From: Chloroflexota bacterium
Lineage (GTDB): Bacteria > Chloroflexota > Limnocylindria > Limnocylindrales > CSP1-4
Reading direction: 5' to 3'
Assembly (NCBI GenBank): GCA_016200675.1
Contig: JACQEH010000202.1
Coordinates: 1 to 19,662 of the forward strand
DNA length: 19,662 nucleotides
The translations under genes and the position numbers were made by a program. Position 1 is the stretch's first letter. Each line of letters begins with the position of its first letter. Below are positions 1 through 7,561 of this stretch, piece by piece. Under the pieces are notes generated by a model. It made no database searches, had not been told where the DNA came from, and saw only the letters and a program-made list of their open reading frames with translations.

Positions 1-97
1 CGCCGGAGGCGCGGGCCCGCGTCGCCGGGATCGCGACCCCGAAGAGGTTCGAATCGTCGTGGGCGCCGGGACGCTCCACGTGGGCGGTTGCGTTCAC
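1..97 (-). CDS. Start of an unidentified protein, cut by the window edge
   Basis: A frame opens at a GTG (97-95) whose GTGA overlaps the TGA stop of the upstream SRPBCC-SDR gene, the same coupling seen at most other junctions here. It stays open for 32 codons to the window edge. The visible residues contain no motif I recognise. The position suggests an operon partner of the SRPBCC-SDR gene. The call rests on the overlap pattern and GC-rich third positions only. Confidence 0.4.
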   Translation of the reverse strand, partial: MNATAHVERPGAHDDSNLFGVAIPATRARASG

Positions 98-1518
98 GAG
101 ACTCCTTCGGTGGTGAGGGTGACGGTGCCTGGCAGGAGGTAGGTCGCCAGCCCCTCCCCGAGGGGGGTGAGCCGGCGCGGCAGGACCGCGAGGAGCGGTC
201 GCGTGTCGACGATGGCCGGGGCGTTGATGAAGTCGACGGCGTCCGGGGTGAGCGGCGGCGTCGGCAGGAACTGCAGCGGCCAGGCGACGAGCTTGATGAG
301 GGGGGTGGGACCCGGGAGGATCGGCCGGCGGATGCCGGCGACGTCGAGGGCTCGGGCGATGATCTGGCGCATGGAGAGGTCCTCGGGACCACCGAGCTCG
401 AAGGTCGCGTCACGGGCGGCGTCGGAGGCCAGGGCATCGGCTGCGATCCCGGCCACATCGTCGACGAAGATCGGGGCCAGCAGCTGCCGGCCGAGGTTCG
501 TCATCGGCACGAAAGGAAGGAGCCGGGCGAAGCCGAGGAAGCGATTGAGCGACACGTCGCGCGGGCCGTAGATCCAGGTCGGGCGAAGGATCGTCCAGCC
601 GATGCCCGAGCCACGGACGGCCAGCTCGGCCCGCCACTTTGCTCGGAACCAGTGACGCTGCGCATCGGGTGCCGCGCCGGCACCGGAGATGTACAGGAGT
701 CGACTGACGCCCGCCTGTCGGGCAGCCTCGACGAGCCGCTCAGTCCCGGCCGCGTCGACCTCCATGAAGGTCCGCCCGCGCCGCGGCTGCTCGATGGGCG
801 AGCCGGGGAAGGCCAGGCTGATCACAAGCTGGTCCACACCGGCGAGGGCGACGGCCAGGCCCTCCGACGTCCGGATGTCCGCCGTCCGGATCTCGACGTC
901 GTCGGGGAGCGGGCCGCGACCCGCCTCGCCTCGCGACGACAGGACCACGACGCGGGCGCCGCGGCGGCGCAGCGCATCGGCGATCGCCCCACCCACGAAG
1001 CCCGTCCCGCCCGCGACCGCCACGACGCGCGCGGGTGCCGCCGGGTCTGCCTGGGCCGGCGGCGGCGCGGCGAAGATCGTGCGGATGGCCGCGGTCCGGA
1101 ACTGGAAGATGGCCCCCAGCTGGGCGCGCACGACGAGGGCGTGGGCGAGGCGCCCCAGCGGTCCGAGGGGAAGCTCGTACTCGATGGTGTCGTCGATCCG
1201 GGTCCCGCCCTCGACGGCGGTGAAGGCGTGGCGATGGACCCAGCGTCGGTAGGGGCCCTTGAGCTGGACGTCGGTGAAGGCGCGGGGAGCGTCGACGCCC
1301 TCGATCCGGGTGCGCCACCGGAGGGGGATGCCCGCGATCGGCCTGACCGTGTACTCGATGAGCTGGCCCTCATGGGTCGGTTCGGAGGCGGAGAGCATCT
1401 TGAACCCGAGGGCGGACGGCGTGATCCGTCCGAGGTTGGCCGGGTCCGAGAAGAACGCCCAGGTCCGGTCGGTGTCTGCCGAGACGATGGTGCTGGCGGA
1501 GAGGCGGTAGGTGGTCAT
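94..1518 (-). CDS. SRPBCC domain fused to NAD(P)-binding SDR (atypical epimerase type)
   Basis: A 474-residue two-domain protein. Residues about 1-150 look like an SRPBCC/polyketide-cyclase ligand pocket (opening STIVSADTDRTWAFFSDP, ending in a long helix). Residues about 163-460 are a Rossmann-fold atypical SDR with the nucleotide loop GGTGFVG at 170-176 and an RPTWIYGP segment typical of NmrA/NDUFA9/YfcH-like epimerases. The pairing of these two domains is known from the TIGR01777/YfcH-type group, usually in other arrangements. The substrate is unknown; binding and reducing a hydrophobic small molecule is a reasonable inference. It lies downstream of the DUF4397 gene on the same strand, separated by a strong hairpin, so it may have its own promoter or depend on read-through. 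The ATG at 1518 opens directly into the SRPBCC domain. No disruption seen. Confidence 0.88.
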   Translation of the reverse strand: MTTYRLSASTIVSADTDRTWAFFSDPANLGRITPSALGFKMLSASEPTHEGQLIEYTVRPIAGIPLRWRTRIEGVDAPRAFTDVQLKGPYRRWVHRHAFTAVEGGTRIDDTIEYELPLGPLGRLAHALVVRAQLGAIFQFRTAAIRTIFAAPPPAQADPAAPARVVAVAGGTGFVGGAIADALRRRGARVVVLSSRGEAGRGPLPDDVEIRTADIRTSEGLAVALAGVDQLVISLAFPGSPIEQPRRGRTFMEVDAAGTERLVEAARQAGVSRLLYISGAGAAPDAQRHWFRAKWRAELAVRGSGIGWTILRPTWIYGPRDVSLNRFLGFARLLPFVPMTNLGRQLLAPIFVDDVAGIAADALASDAARDATFELGGPEDLSMRQIIARALDVAGIRRPILPGPTPLIKLVAWPLQFLPTPPLTPDAVDFINAPAIVDTRPLLAVLPRRLTPLGEGLATYLLPGTVTLTTEGVS

Positions 1519-1535
1519 GGCCTTCGAGGGAGGAG

Positions 1536-1566
1536 CCGAGGCGCCCGGGGAGGACGGGCGCCTCGG
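1536..1566 (-). terminator. Hairpin after the DUF4397 gene
   Basis: Perfect 11-bp arms (CCGAGGCGCCC at 1536-1546, GGGCGCCTCGG at 1556-1566) with a 9-base loop. It lies about 30 bases past the DUF4397 stop and ends 17 bases before the SRPBCC-SDR start. There is no T-run, which is common for terminators in GC-rich genomes. It could instead attenuate or protect the transcript between the two genes. Confidence 0.55.
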
Positions 1567-1597
1567 CGATGGGTACTGGCCTGGATGGTCCGGCGGG

Positions 1598-2416
1598 CTA
1601 GCGCTCGGCTCGCCGGACGGTGAGGCGGACCGCCACCACGAGGGTGACGAGGCCCGCCAGGAGCAGCATGGTCCCGATCGGACCGACGGGCACGGACGGG
1701 CCGTCGGCCGCGACCGTGTCCGTCGCCGGGGCGAAGATCGCGTCGACCCCGACGACGGCCTTGAGCGTCGTGCCGGCGAGGGACCCGATGGCGAAGACGC
1801 TGTACGAGCGGCCGGCCTCGAGGCTGAGCGCGCCGGGATCGAGGGGGCAGACCGTGTTGTCGGCTTGGGCGCAGACCTTGAGGTCGTACGAGCCCACCGG
1901 CAGCGTGAGGTAGCCGGTGGCCTTCGGGTAGGCCAGGTTGTCGACGACCTTGGCCGAGCCGTCCTGGGTCAGAACGTCCACCGCCGGGGTGTCGGCGGAG
2001 AAGTGGACCACCCGGACCTGAGTCTTTCCCGCGACCGGAGCTGGTGCGTCGGTGATGACCTGGGCTTCGATCGAGGCGAGGACATTCGTGGCGGCGATGG
2101 TGTAGTGGGTGCCGGCGGCGAGGGCGACGCCGTTGGCGACGATCGGGCAGACGCTGGCGTCGGCAGCCGTGCAGACCTTCAGGTTGTAGGTCCCGGCGGG
2201 GAGCGCGACATACGACGAGAGCTCGCCGAACGTGAGGCCGGCGAGCGGCGCGCCGACCTTGGCACCGTTGACGTAGACGTCGACGGCCGGCGCGTCGGGC
2301 GAGGCGTGGAGCACGCGGACCATCGCCGGCGAGGCGGCGGCGGCCGGACCGGCAACGCCGACGAGAAGTGCCGTCGCGGCGGTCAGCGCCGCGAGACGCG
2401 AGAACCTGGTGGACAT
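1598..2416 (-). CDS. Secreted DUF4397 protein with C-terminal membrane anchor
   Basis: 272 residues. An N-terminal signal peptide (about 1-28, ending GPAAAASP) is followed by two DUF4397 repeats. Each opens with V-R-V-(L/V)-H-x-S-x-D-(A/T)-PAVDV (about 33-47 and 134-148), and each carries a KVC...VCP pair (C82/C90 and C182/C190), exactly 100 residues apart. A hydrophobic segment at about 247-264 followed by a basic RLTVRRAER tail should anchor it, repeats outside. DUF4397 has no assigned reaction; a cell-surface beta-sandwich role is inference. The cysteine pairs could form disulfides. The ATG at 2416 has a strong Shine-Dalgarno (AGGAGGGAG on the minus strand, about 2423-2431). The leader is about 100 bases, unlike the leaderless-looking genes nearby. 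The promoter overlaps a CarH-like operator. Confidence 0.9.
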   Translation of the reverse strand: MSTRFSRLAALTAATALLVGVAGPAAAASPAMVRVLHASPDAPAVDVYVNGAKVGAPLAGLTFGELSSYVALPAGTYNLKVCTAADASVCPIVANGVALAAGTHYTIAATNVLASIEAQVITDAPAPVAGKTQVRVVHFSADTPAVDVLTQDGSAKVVDNLAYPKATGYLTLPVGSYDLKVCAQADNTVCPLDPGALSLEAGRSYSVFAIGSLAGTTLKAVVGVDAIFAPATDTVAADGPSVPVGPIGTMLLLAGLVTLVVAVRLTVRRAER

Positions 2417-2495
2417 CGGTGCGACTCCCTCCTGGGGTTGTGCCTGGCCTCGCGCGGCGAACGTCCGAGGCGGCCGGGCCGCGGGGCCTGTTCGT

Positions 2496-2523
2496 TGTGG
2501 ACCCTATGTACATGGTCTGTACA
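2496..2523 (-). promoter_or_regulatory. CarH/LitR-type operator, site 1 (11-bp direct repeats)
   Basis: Read on the minus strand: TGTACAGACCA, TGTACATAGGG, then TCCACA, that is TnnACA three times at 11-base spacing. The first two are exact TGTACA. CarH tetramers in Thermus bind direct 11-bp repeats of this kind (from memory of that family). The site starts at the inner edge of the DUF4397 -10 box and covers its start point. Confidence 0.6.
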
Positions 2524-2524
2524 G

Positions 2525-2554
2525 ACATTAGCTGGGTTTGTCGATGGTTGTCAA
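2525..2554 (-). promoter_or_regulatory. Promoter of the DUF4397 gene
   Basis: On the minus strand a perfect -35 TTGACA (2554-2549) and a -10 TAATGT (2530-2525) are separated by 18 bases. Transcription would start near 2518, inside the TGTACA operator, so bound regulator should block this promoter. Seen directly; activity is inferred. Confidence 0.55.
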
Positions 2555-2561
2555 GGAGCTC

Positions 2562-2589
2562 TTGTGCGCTAGCCGCCCTGTGGTAGGCT
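2562..2589 (+). promoter_or_regulatory. Candidate promoter of the MerR/B12 regulator
   Basis: TTGTGC (2562-2567), 16-base spacer, TAGGCT (2584-2589). The -10 ends nine bases before the ATG at 2599, so the transcript would be nearly leaderless. There is no convincing Shine-Dalgarno upstream. Confidence 0.35.
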
Positions 2590-2605
2590 TTACAAACCAT
2601 GTACA
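2589..2605 (+). promoter_or_regulatory. CarH/LitR-type operator, site 2, overlapping the regulator's start codon
   Basis: TTTACAAACCATGTACA. The reverse complement of site 1 (TGTACAGACCATGTACA) matches it at 15 of 17 positions, with the same 11-base spacing of TnTACA. The copies face their respective genes. The site covers the start point and initiation codon of the regulator gene, which suggests autoregulation. Confidence 0.6.
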
Positions 2606-3486
2606 CCATCAAGCAAGCCGCGGCTCGGTGCGGTGTCGGCATCTCCCTCCTGCGGGCCTGGGAGCGGCGGTATGGGATCGTCACGCCGTCGCGGACCGCC
2701 AGTGGCTATCGCCTCTACGACGACGCGGCGATCAGCCGCCTCCGCGCGATGCGGCGGCTCGTGGACGCGGGCTGGTCGGCATCCCAGGCGGCGGACACTG
2801 TCCTGGCCTCGCCGGATTCGGCCCTCGAGCCTGCCGCCCCCGGGGCGTCTGCCGGGCATGCCGACGGGCCGCCGGATCCCGAAGCCCTCGTGGCCGCCGC
2901 GGCCGCGTATGACACGGTCGCCATCGAGGCGACCCTCGACGACCTCCTTTCGCGTGGCTCGTACGAGGCCGTGATCGACGACCTCCTCCTGCCGGCCGTG
3001 GCTGCCCTCGGCACCGCCTGGGAAGACGGGCGGATCGATGTCGCCGCCGAGCACCTCGCGAGCGCTGCCGTCCAGCGGCGGCTCGCCGCCCTGTTCGACC
3101 TTGCCGGGGCCCCGAGCACCGGCCGGCTGGTCGCGGTGGGCCTCCCGCCGGGCTGCCGCCACGAGATCGGGACGATCGCCTTCGCGGTCGCCCTCCGGCG
3201 ACGGGGGATCAACGTCCTTTATCTCGGCCCGGATGTCCCCCTCGCGTCATGGGTCCACGTGGTCGCCGAGCCGACCGTGGACGCGGCCATGGCCGGCATC
3301 GCCCGTCCAGCCGACGAGGGACCCGGCCGCGAGGTCGTCGCGGCAATGGCCACGGCGCGCCCCGATCTTCTCCTCGCCGTAGGCGGGCCCTCGAGCGGCG
3401 CCCTCGCGGACACCTCCGCGCACGTCCTCGCCACGCGGGTCGCCGAGGCGGCGACGGAGCTCGCCGGGCTCATGGCCGCCCGCTGA
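2599..3486 (+). CDS. MerR-family regulator with cobalamin-binding domain (CarH/LitR-like photoreceptor type)
   Basis: 295 residues. A MerR winged helix occupies residues 1-70 (MYTIKQAAARCGVG..LRAWERRYG). A four-helix B12-binding cap (about 95-170) carries the CarH signature W-x9-E-H: W141, E151, H152. The Rossmann cobalamin fold follows (about 175-290) with H188 in xHxxG as the expected lower cobalt ligand, then a LYLGPDVPL segment. Spacing matches Thermus CarH (W131, E141/H142, H177). CarH binds adenosylcobalamin in the dark as a repressing tetramer and falls apart in light. The residue after the Trp, His132 in Thermus, is Glu142 here. The E of ExHxxG is Cys186. The gene is divergent from DUF4397, with matching operators at both starts. 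A light or B12 response is inferred from family motifs; a B12-only sensor is the alternative. Confidence 0.88.
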   Translation: MYTIKQAAARCGVGISLLRAWERRYGIVTPSRTASGYRLYDDAAISRLRAMRRLVDAGWSASQAADTVLASPDSALEPAAPGASAGHADGPPDPEALVAAAAAYDTVAIEATLDDLLSRGSYEAVIDDLLLPAVAALGTAWEDGRIDVAAEHLASAAVQRRLAALFDLAGAPSTGRLVAVGLPPGCRHEIGTIAFAVALRRRGINVLYLGPDVPLASWVHVVAEPTVDAAMAGIARPADEGPGREVVAAMATARPDLLLAVGGPSSGALADTSAHVLATRVAEAATELAGLMAAR

Positions 3487-3686
3487 CGCTCCGCATTCGC
3501 CTCGATGTCGACGGCACGCCGCCTTCGCCCGGGCTCGGGCGCTGGCCGCCTTCCGCGATCGCCCGCGACCGGCCGTCTGGGATCGCCGGCGACCTTGACG
3601 CCCGCGCGCGTACGATGCAAGCCAACGCGATCAACTCGAGGGTCCGCCGTCACCGCCCGACCCTCGCCACCTGAGGAGAGGGCTCG

Positions 3687-4454
3687 ATGCGACTCAAGGA
3701 CAAGGTTTCGATCATCACCGGCGGCGGCTCCGGCATGGGTCGCGTGGCGTCCCTCATGTTCGCCGCCGAGGGCGCGAAGGTCGTCGTCGCCGAGTTCAAC
3801 GACATGGCGGGCGCCGAAACCGTCCGCCTCGTCACGGAGGCCGGGGGCGAGGCGACCTTCGTCAAGACCAACGTCGCCGACGAGGCCTCGGCCAAGGCGA
3901 TGGTCGACCACGCCGTCGCGACCTACGGGCGCGTCGACGTCCTCTACAACAACGCCGGGATCATGCCCGAGGAGGATCACTCGGTCATCGACACGTCGGT
4001 CGAGGCCTGGGATCGGGTGATGGCCGTCAACGTCCGCGGCGTCTTCTTGGGCTGCAAGTACGCCATCCCGCAGATGGTCGAACAGGGCTCCGGGTCGATC
4101 ATCAACATCTCGAGCTTCGTGGCCATCCTCGGCTGCTCGAACCCGCAGGATGCCTACACGGCATCCAAGGGCGCGGTGCTCGCCCTGACCAAGTCGCTGG
4201 CGGTCCAGTTCGCCCCGAAGGGCGTCCGGACCAACGCCATCTGCCCAGGCCCCGTCGAGACGCCGCTCCTCATGGACTGGCTCGTGAAGGACGAGGAAGC
4301 CAAGCGGATCCGGCTCGCCCGCAACCCGACCGGCCGCTTCGGCCGGCCGGAGGAGATCGTGGCGATGGGCATCTACCTCGCCAGCGACGAGTCGCGCTGG
4401 ACGAACGGGGCGGCGATGGTTGTCGACGGCGGCATCACCGTGAACTACTTCTAG
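3687..4454 (+). CDS. Classical short-chain dehydrogenase/reductase
   Basis: 255 residues, the standard length. Cofactor loop TGGGSGMG at 11-18, NNAG at 88-91, and catalytic Ser142/143, Tyr157 and Lys161 (YTASK) are all present, and the tail ends in the usual VDGG. An acidic residue at the end of the second strand (Glu36) favours NAD over NADP. The substrate cannot be read from sequence; glucose, alcohol and 3-oxoacyl dehydrogenases share this pattern. A good Shine-Dalgarno (GAGGAG, about 3673-3678) precedes the ATG. The TAG stop shares one base with the GTG of the polyphosphate glucokinase gene, so the two are translationally coupled. Confidence 0.9.
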   Translation: MRLKDKVSIITGGGSGMGRVASLMFAAEGAKVVVAEFNDMAGAETVRLVTEAGGEATFVKTNVADEASAKAMVDHAVATYGRVDVLYNNAGIMPEEDHSVIDTSVEAWDRVMAVNVRGVFLGCKYAIPQMVEQGSGSIINISSFVAILGCSNPQDAYTASKGAVLALTKSLAVQFAPKGVRTNAICPGPVETPLLMDWLVKDEEAKRIRLARNPTGRFGRPEEIVAMGIYLASDESRWTNGAAMVVDGGITVNYF

Positions 4455-5242
4455 TGGCCGATGCCGTTGCGGACGCCGGCCGCCGGGTGGCGATCGGCGT
4501 CGATGTGGGCGGGACGGGCGTCAAGGTCGCGGCGGTCGACGTCGCCAGCGGCGAATTCGTTGGTGATCGCCACCGCGTGCTGACGCCCCAGCCGTCCACG
4601 CCGCTCGCGGTGGCGAAGGTCATCGGCCGCCTGGTCAAGCAGGCGACCCGCATCGCCGGGGCAGCGGATGCCCCGGTCGGCATTGGCGTCCCGTCCGTCG
4701 TCATCGACGGGGTGACGAGGTCGGCCGCCAACATCGATCCCTCGTGGATCGGCTTCGAGGCAGCCGGGGCGCTGGCCAAGGCCGTCGGTCGACGGGTCAC
4801 GGTGCTCAACGATGCCGATGCGGCCGGGCTGGCCGAGATGCGCTTCGGGGCCGGCGTCGGGACACGTGGGACCGTGCTCGTCCTGACCCTCGGCACCGGC
4901 CTCGGCTCGGGGCTGTTCATCGACGGCCGCCTCGTCCCGAACACCGAGCTCGGCCACATGGAGATCCGGGGCCGGGACGCCGAGCGGCGCTCGGCCGCGA
5001 TTGCGCGCGTGCGCCGGGGCATCTCCTGGAAGGCCTGGGCGCAGGACCTCGACGAGCATCTCCACGCGATCGACCGGCTGTTCTCGCCCAACCTGATCAT
5101 CCTCGGCGGCGGCGTCAGCAAGAATGCCCAGCGGTTCCTGCCCTACCTGACCGTCCGCCCCGCGGTCGTCGTCGCCACGTTCCGGAACGATGCCGGCATC
5201 GTCGGGGCGGCCCTCGCCGCAGCGGAGTCCGCCACCGGCTGA
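4454..5242 (+). CDS. ppgK: Polyphosphate glucokinase (ROK family)
   Basis: 262 residues, typical of PPGK (about 250-270). It phosphorylates glucose to glucose 6-phosphate in the cytosol using polyphosphate, often also ATP. Phosphate loop GVDVGGTGVK at 15-24, catalytic Asp120 in LNDAD, and a second phosphate-binding stretch TLGTGLGSGLF at 145-155 are present. After ELGHMEIRG the cysteine-rich zinc motif of ordinary ROK sugar kinases is absent, as expected for PPGK. The GTG start overlaps the SDR stop by one base. With the SDR and the aldehyde dehydrogenase downstream it forms a small carbohydrate-oxidation group. PPGK is characteristic of Actinobacteria and Chloroflexota. Confidence 0.88.
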   Translation: MADAVADAGRRVAIGVDVGGTGVKVAAVDVASGEFVGDRHRVLTPQPSTPLAVAKVIGRLVKQATRIAGAADAPVGIGVPSVVIDGVTRSAANIDPSWIGFEAAGALAKAVGRRVTVLNDADAAGLAEMRFGAGVGTRGTVLVLTLGTGLGSGLFIDGRLVPNTELGHMEIRGRDAERRSAAIARVRRGISWKAWAQDLDEHLHAIDRLFSPNLIILGGGVSKNAQRFLPYLTVRPAVVVATFRNDAGIVGAALAAAESATG

Positions 5243-5383
5243 CCGGGCCGCGTTGTGAGGCATCGGGCGATCTCGCCGTCCTGAGGCGGCACGGGAAGGA
5301 CCGGGCGTATCATCCGAACCGCGTCTTCCCGCCCCGGCGCGGCCACGACACCGGTCGCGCCTCCAGCTCCGAGGTTCCGCCCG

Positions 5384-6865
5384 ATGGCCATCGACCAGAC
5401 CGCGTCCGCCGGCGTCAGCGCCCTGAAGATGGTGATCGGCGGCGCGACCGTCGACGCCGTCGACGGCCAGACGTTCGAGATCGTCAATCCTGCGACCGGC
5501 GGCGTGATCGCCAGTGCCCCGCTGGGCGGCAAGGCCGACGTCGATCGCGCCGTCGAGGCGGCCCAGCGGGCGTTCGACGACCCGAAGGGCTGGGCGACGT
5601 GGGCCGCCGGCAAGCGCGGCCGGACCCTCGCCAAGTTCGCCGCCCTGATCAAGGACCGGAGCGAGGAACTCGCCTGGCTGGAGACCCGCAACACCGGCAA
5701 GCCGATCTCGTCATCGCGCGGCGAGGTCATCGGCGCGAGCCTCGTCTTCGACTACTACGCCGGTGCCGCGAACAAGGTCTTCGGCCAGACCATCCCGGTA
5801 TCCAAGCCGGGCCTGGACCTGACCCTCCGCGAGCCGATCGGGGTCGTGGGGCTCATCGTCCCGTGGAACTTCCCGCTGCTCATGGCCTCGTGGAAGCTGG
5901 GCCCGGCCCTCGCCGCCGGCAACACCTGCATCCTCAAGCCGGCCAGCCTGTCGCCGATGACCGCGCTCCGGATCGGCGAGCTGGCCCTCGAAGCCGGCAT
6001 CCCGGCGGGTGTCCTCAACGTCGTGACCGGGCCGGGCGGCTCGGCCGGCGCGGCGATCGCGGGCCACACCGGGATCGGCAAGGTCGCCTTCACCGGCGAG
6101 ACCACGACCGGCCAGGAGATCATGCGGCTGGCCTCCAACAACGTGAAGAAGGTCAGCCTGGAGCTCGGTGGCAAGAGCCCCAACGTGGTCTATGCCGACG
6201 CCGACATCGAACGCTTCGCCGCGGAGTCGCCGTACTCGGTCTTCGACAACTGCGGCCAGGACTGCTGCGCCCGGAGCCGGATCTTCGTGGAGCGGTCGGT
6301 CCACGAGCAGGTCGTCGAGCTCTTCGCGGCGGCGACCCGGAAGGTGAAGGTCGGTGACCCGACCGACGAGGCGACCGAGGTCGGGACGCTCGTCAGCTTC
6401 AAGCAGCGCGACCGGGTCCGCGACTACATCGAGATCGGGCTCGCCGAGGGCGCCAACCTCGTCGTCGGCGGCGTGGAGCCGGACGACGAGGCCCTCAAGG
6501 GCGGGGCCTACCTCATGCCGGCCGTCTTCGACGGCGCCACGAACGACATGCGGATCGCGAAGGAGGAGATCTTCGGCCCGGTCGTGACCATCATCCCCTT
6601 CGACACCGAGGCCGAGGCGATCCGCCTGGCCAACGCCACGCCCTACGGCCTCTCCGGATCGGTCTGGAGCCGCGACATCGGCAAGGCCCTCCGGACCGCC
6701 AAGGGCATCCAGGCGGGCGTCCTCTCGATCAACTCGAACAGCAGCGTCCACACCGAGGCGCCCTTCGGCGGCTACAAGATGTCCGGCATCGGGCGGGAGC
6801 TGGGAATGTCGGCCATCGAGCTCTATACCGAGGTGAAGAACATCTTCATCGACCTCCGGTCGTAG
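5384..6865 (+). CDS. NAD(P)-dependent aldehyde dehydrogenase
   Basis: 493 residues, full length for the ALDH superfamily. Conserved PWNFP (N162), KP at 185-186, FTGETTTG at 236-243, catalytic Glu260 in LELGGKSPN, catalytic Cys294 in GQDCC, and EEIFGPV near the C-terminus are all seen. It resembles betaine-aldehyde/gamma-aminobutyraldehyde type enzymes, but the substrate is not determined. The ATG at 5384 follows GAGG at about 5371-5374. A 141-base gap separates it from ppgK, so it may be transcribed independently. No lesions. Confidence 0.9.
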   Translation: MAIDQTASAGVSALKMVIGGATVDAVDGQTFEIVNPATGGVIASAPLGGKADVDRAVEAAQRAFDDPKGWATWAAGKRGRTLAKFAALIKDRSEELAWLETRNTGKPISSSRGEVIGASLVFDYYAGAANKVFGQTIPVSKPGLDLTLREPIGVVGLIVPWNFPLLMASWKLGPALAAGNTCILKPASLSPMTALRIGELALEAGIPAGVLNVVTGPGGSAGAAIAGHTGIGKVAFTGETTTGQEIMRLASNNVKKVSLELGGKSPNVVYADADIERFAAESPYSVFDNCGQDCCARSRIFVERSVHEQVVELFAAATRKVKVGDPTDEATEVGTLVSFKQRDRVRDYIEIGLAEGANLVVGGVEPDDEALKGGAYLMPAVFDGATNDMRIAKEEIFGPVVTIIPFDTEAEAIRLANATPYGLSGSVWSRDIGKALRTAKGIQAGVLSINSNSSVHTEAPFGGYKMSGIGRELGMSAIELYTEVKNIFIDLRS

Positions 6866-6884
6866 CCGGCGCGAGGCCGTCAGC

Positions 6885-6918
6885 CCGGCGGCATCGGACC
6901 GGGTTCAGCGGCCGCCGG
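6885..6918. terminator. Possible shared hairpin between convergent genes
   Basis: Arms CCGGCGGC (6885-6892) and GCCGCCGG (6911-6918) with an 18-base loop, just after the aldehyde dehydrogenase stop and overlapping the end of the NUDIX gene. The loop is long and there is no T-run. Confidence 0.3.
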
Positions 6919-7561
6919 CGAACTCGGGCGCCGCGAGCTCGGGGTGGCGCCGCGCGAGCCAGTCCACGAGCGCCCAGTGGGTGGTCTTGAAGGCCAGCCC
7001 GGACCAGGGGATCGCCGTCGGATCGAAGGTCGCGATCTCGAGTGCCTCGAGCGTCGGAGCGGCGGTCCCGCCCACGACCTTCGCCTCGAGGACGAGCACG
7101 ACCACCGCGGCCTCCAGCCGCGTGTAGAGCCCCACGATCTCGCCGGGCCGGACCACCAGGCCGGTCTCCTCGAGCGTCTCCCGGATCGCCGCTTCGCCGA
7201 CGGTCTCATCCACCTCGAGGAAGCCGCCCGGCTGCGCCCAGGCCCCGAGCCCGGGCTCGATGCCGCGCCGGATGAGGACGAGACGGCCGTCGTCGGTGAC
7301 CGGCAGGGTCGTGACCACCAGGCGCGGGTTGACGTAGGCGATGTGGCCACAGGCCGGGCAGCTCGAACGCTCGCGATCCTCGCCGTCGATGGACCCGAAG
7401 CGGAGCGCGGTCCCGCATCTCGAGCAGTGTCGCTGGGTCGCGGCGATCCAGGGCGGGACCCCACGACCGGACGGGATGTCGGTCGAGCGTGCGTCGGGTC
7501 CGCGGTCGGGCGCGGGCTCGTGGTCGCGCGACGGATCCACGCCGTGCGATCGCCCGCTCAT
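6905..7561 (-). CDS. NUDIX hydrolase with N-terminal zinc ribbon
   Basis: 218 residues. A disordered head (1-40) is followed by a four-cysteine zinc ribbon (C46, C49, C68, C71). The NUDIX fold contains a complete box: G113, E119, R127-E128, E131-E132, G134. This layout matches the NudC-like/zinc-ribbon NUDIX group that hydrolyses nucleoside diphosphate derivatives such as NADH or ADP-ribose; the exact substrate is unknown. A longer frame upstream exists, but the ATG at 7561 overlaps the stop of the small membrane protein gene as ATGA, the local pattern for coupled genes. Confidence 0.85.
   Translation of the reverse strand: MSGRSHGVDPSRDHEPAPDRGPDARSTDIPSGRGVPPWIAATQRHCSRCGTALRFGSIDGEDRERSSCPACGHIAYVNPRLVVTTLPVTDDGRLVLIRRGIEPGLGAWAQPGGFLEVDETVGEAAIRETLEETGLVVRPGEIVGLYTRLEAAVVVLVLEAKVVGGTAAPTLEALEIATFDPTAIPWSGLAFKTTHWALVDWLARRHPELAAPEFAGGR

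Noticed and set aside
88..1623. A long plus-strand open frame (511 codons) opposite the SRPBCC-SDR gene
   Set aside because: Its protein is low-complexity Arg/Gly/Asp-rich with no motif, and the minus strand encodes two recognisable domains. It is an antisense shadow of GC-rich coding DNA.
3595..3616. Promoter TTGACG ... TACGAT upstream of the SDR gene
   Set aside because: The spacing is only 10 bases, too short for a standard promoter. Neither element has a good partner at 16-18 bases. I see no other structure in 3487-3686.
5308..5313. TATCAT as the -10 of the aldehyde dehydrogenase promoter
   Set aside because: No -35 at a proper distance, and it lies 70 bases from the start; kept only as a possibility.
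4744..6357. A 537-codon plus-strand frame over ppgK and the aldehyde dehydrogenase
   Set aside because: Low-complexity Arg/Pro/Gly composition, and it crosses two well-recognised genes in another frame.
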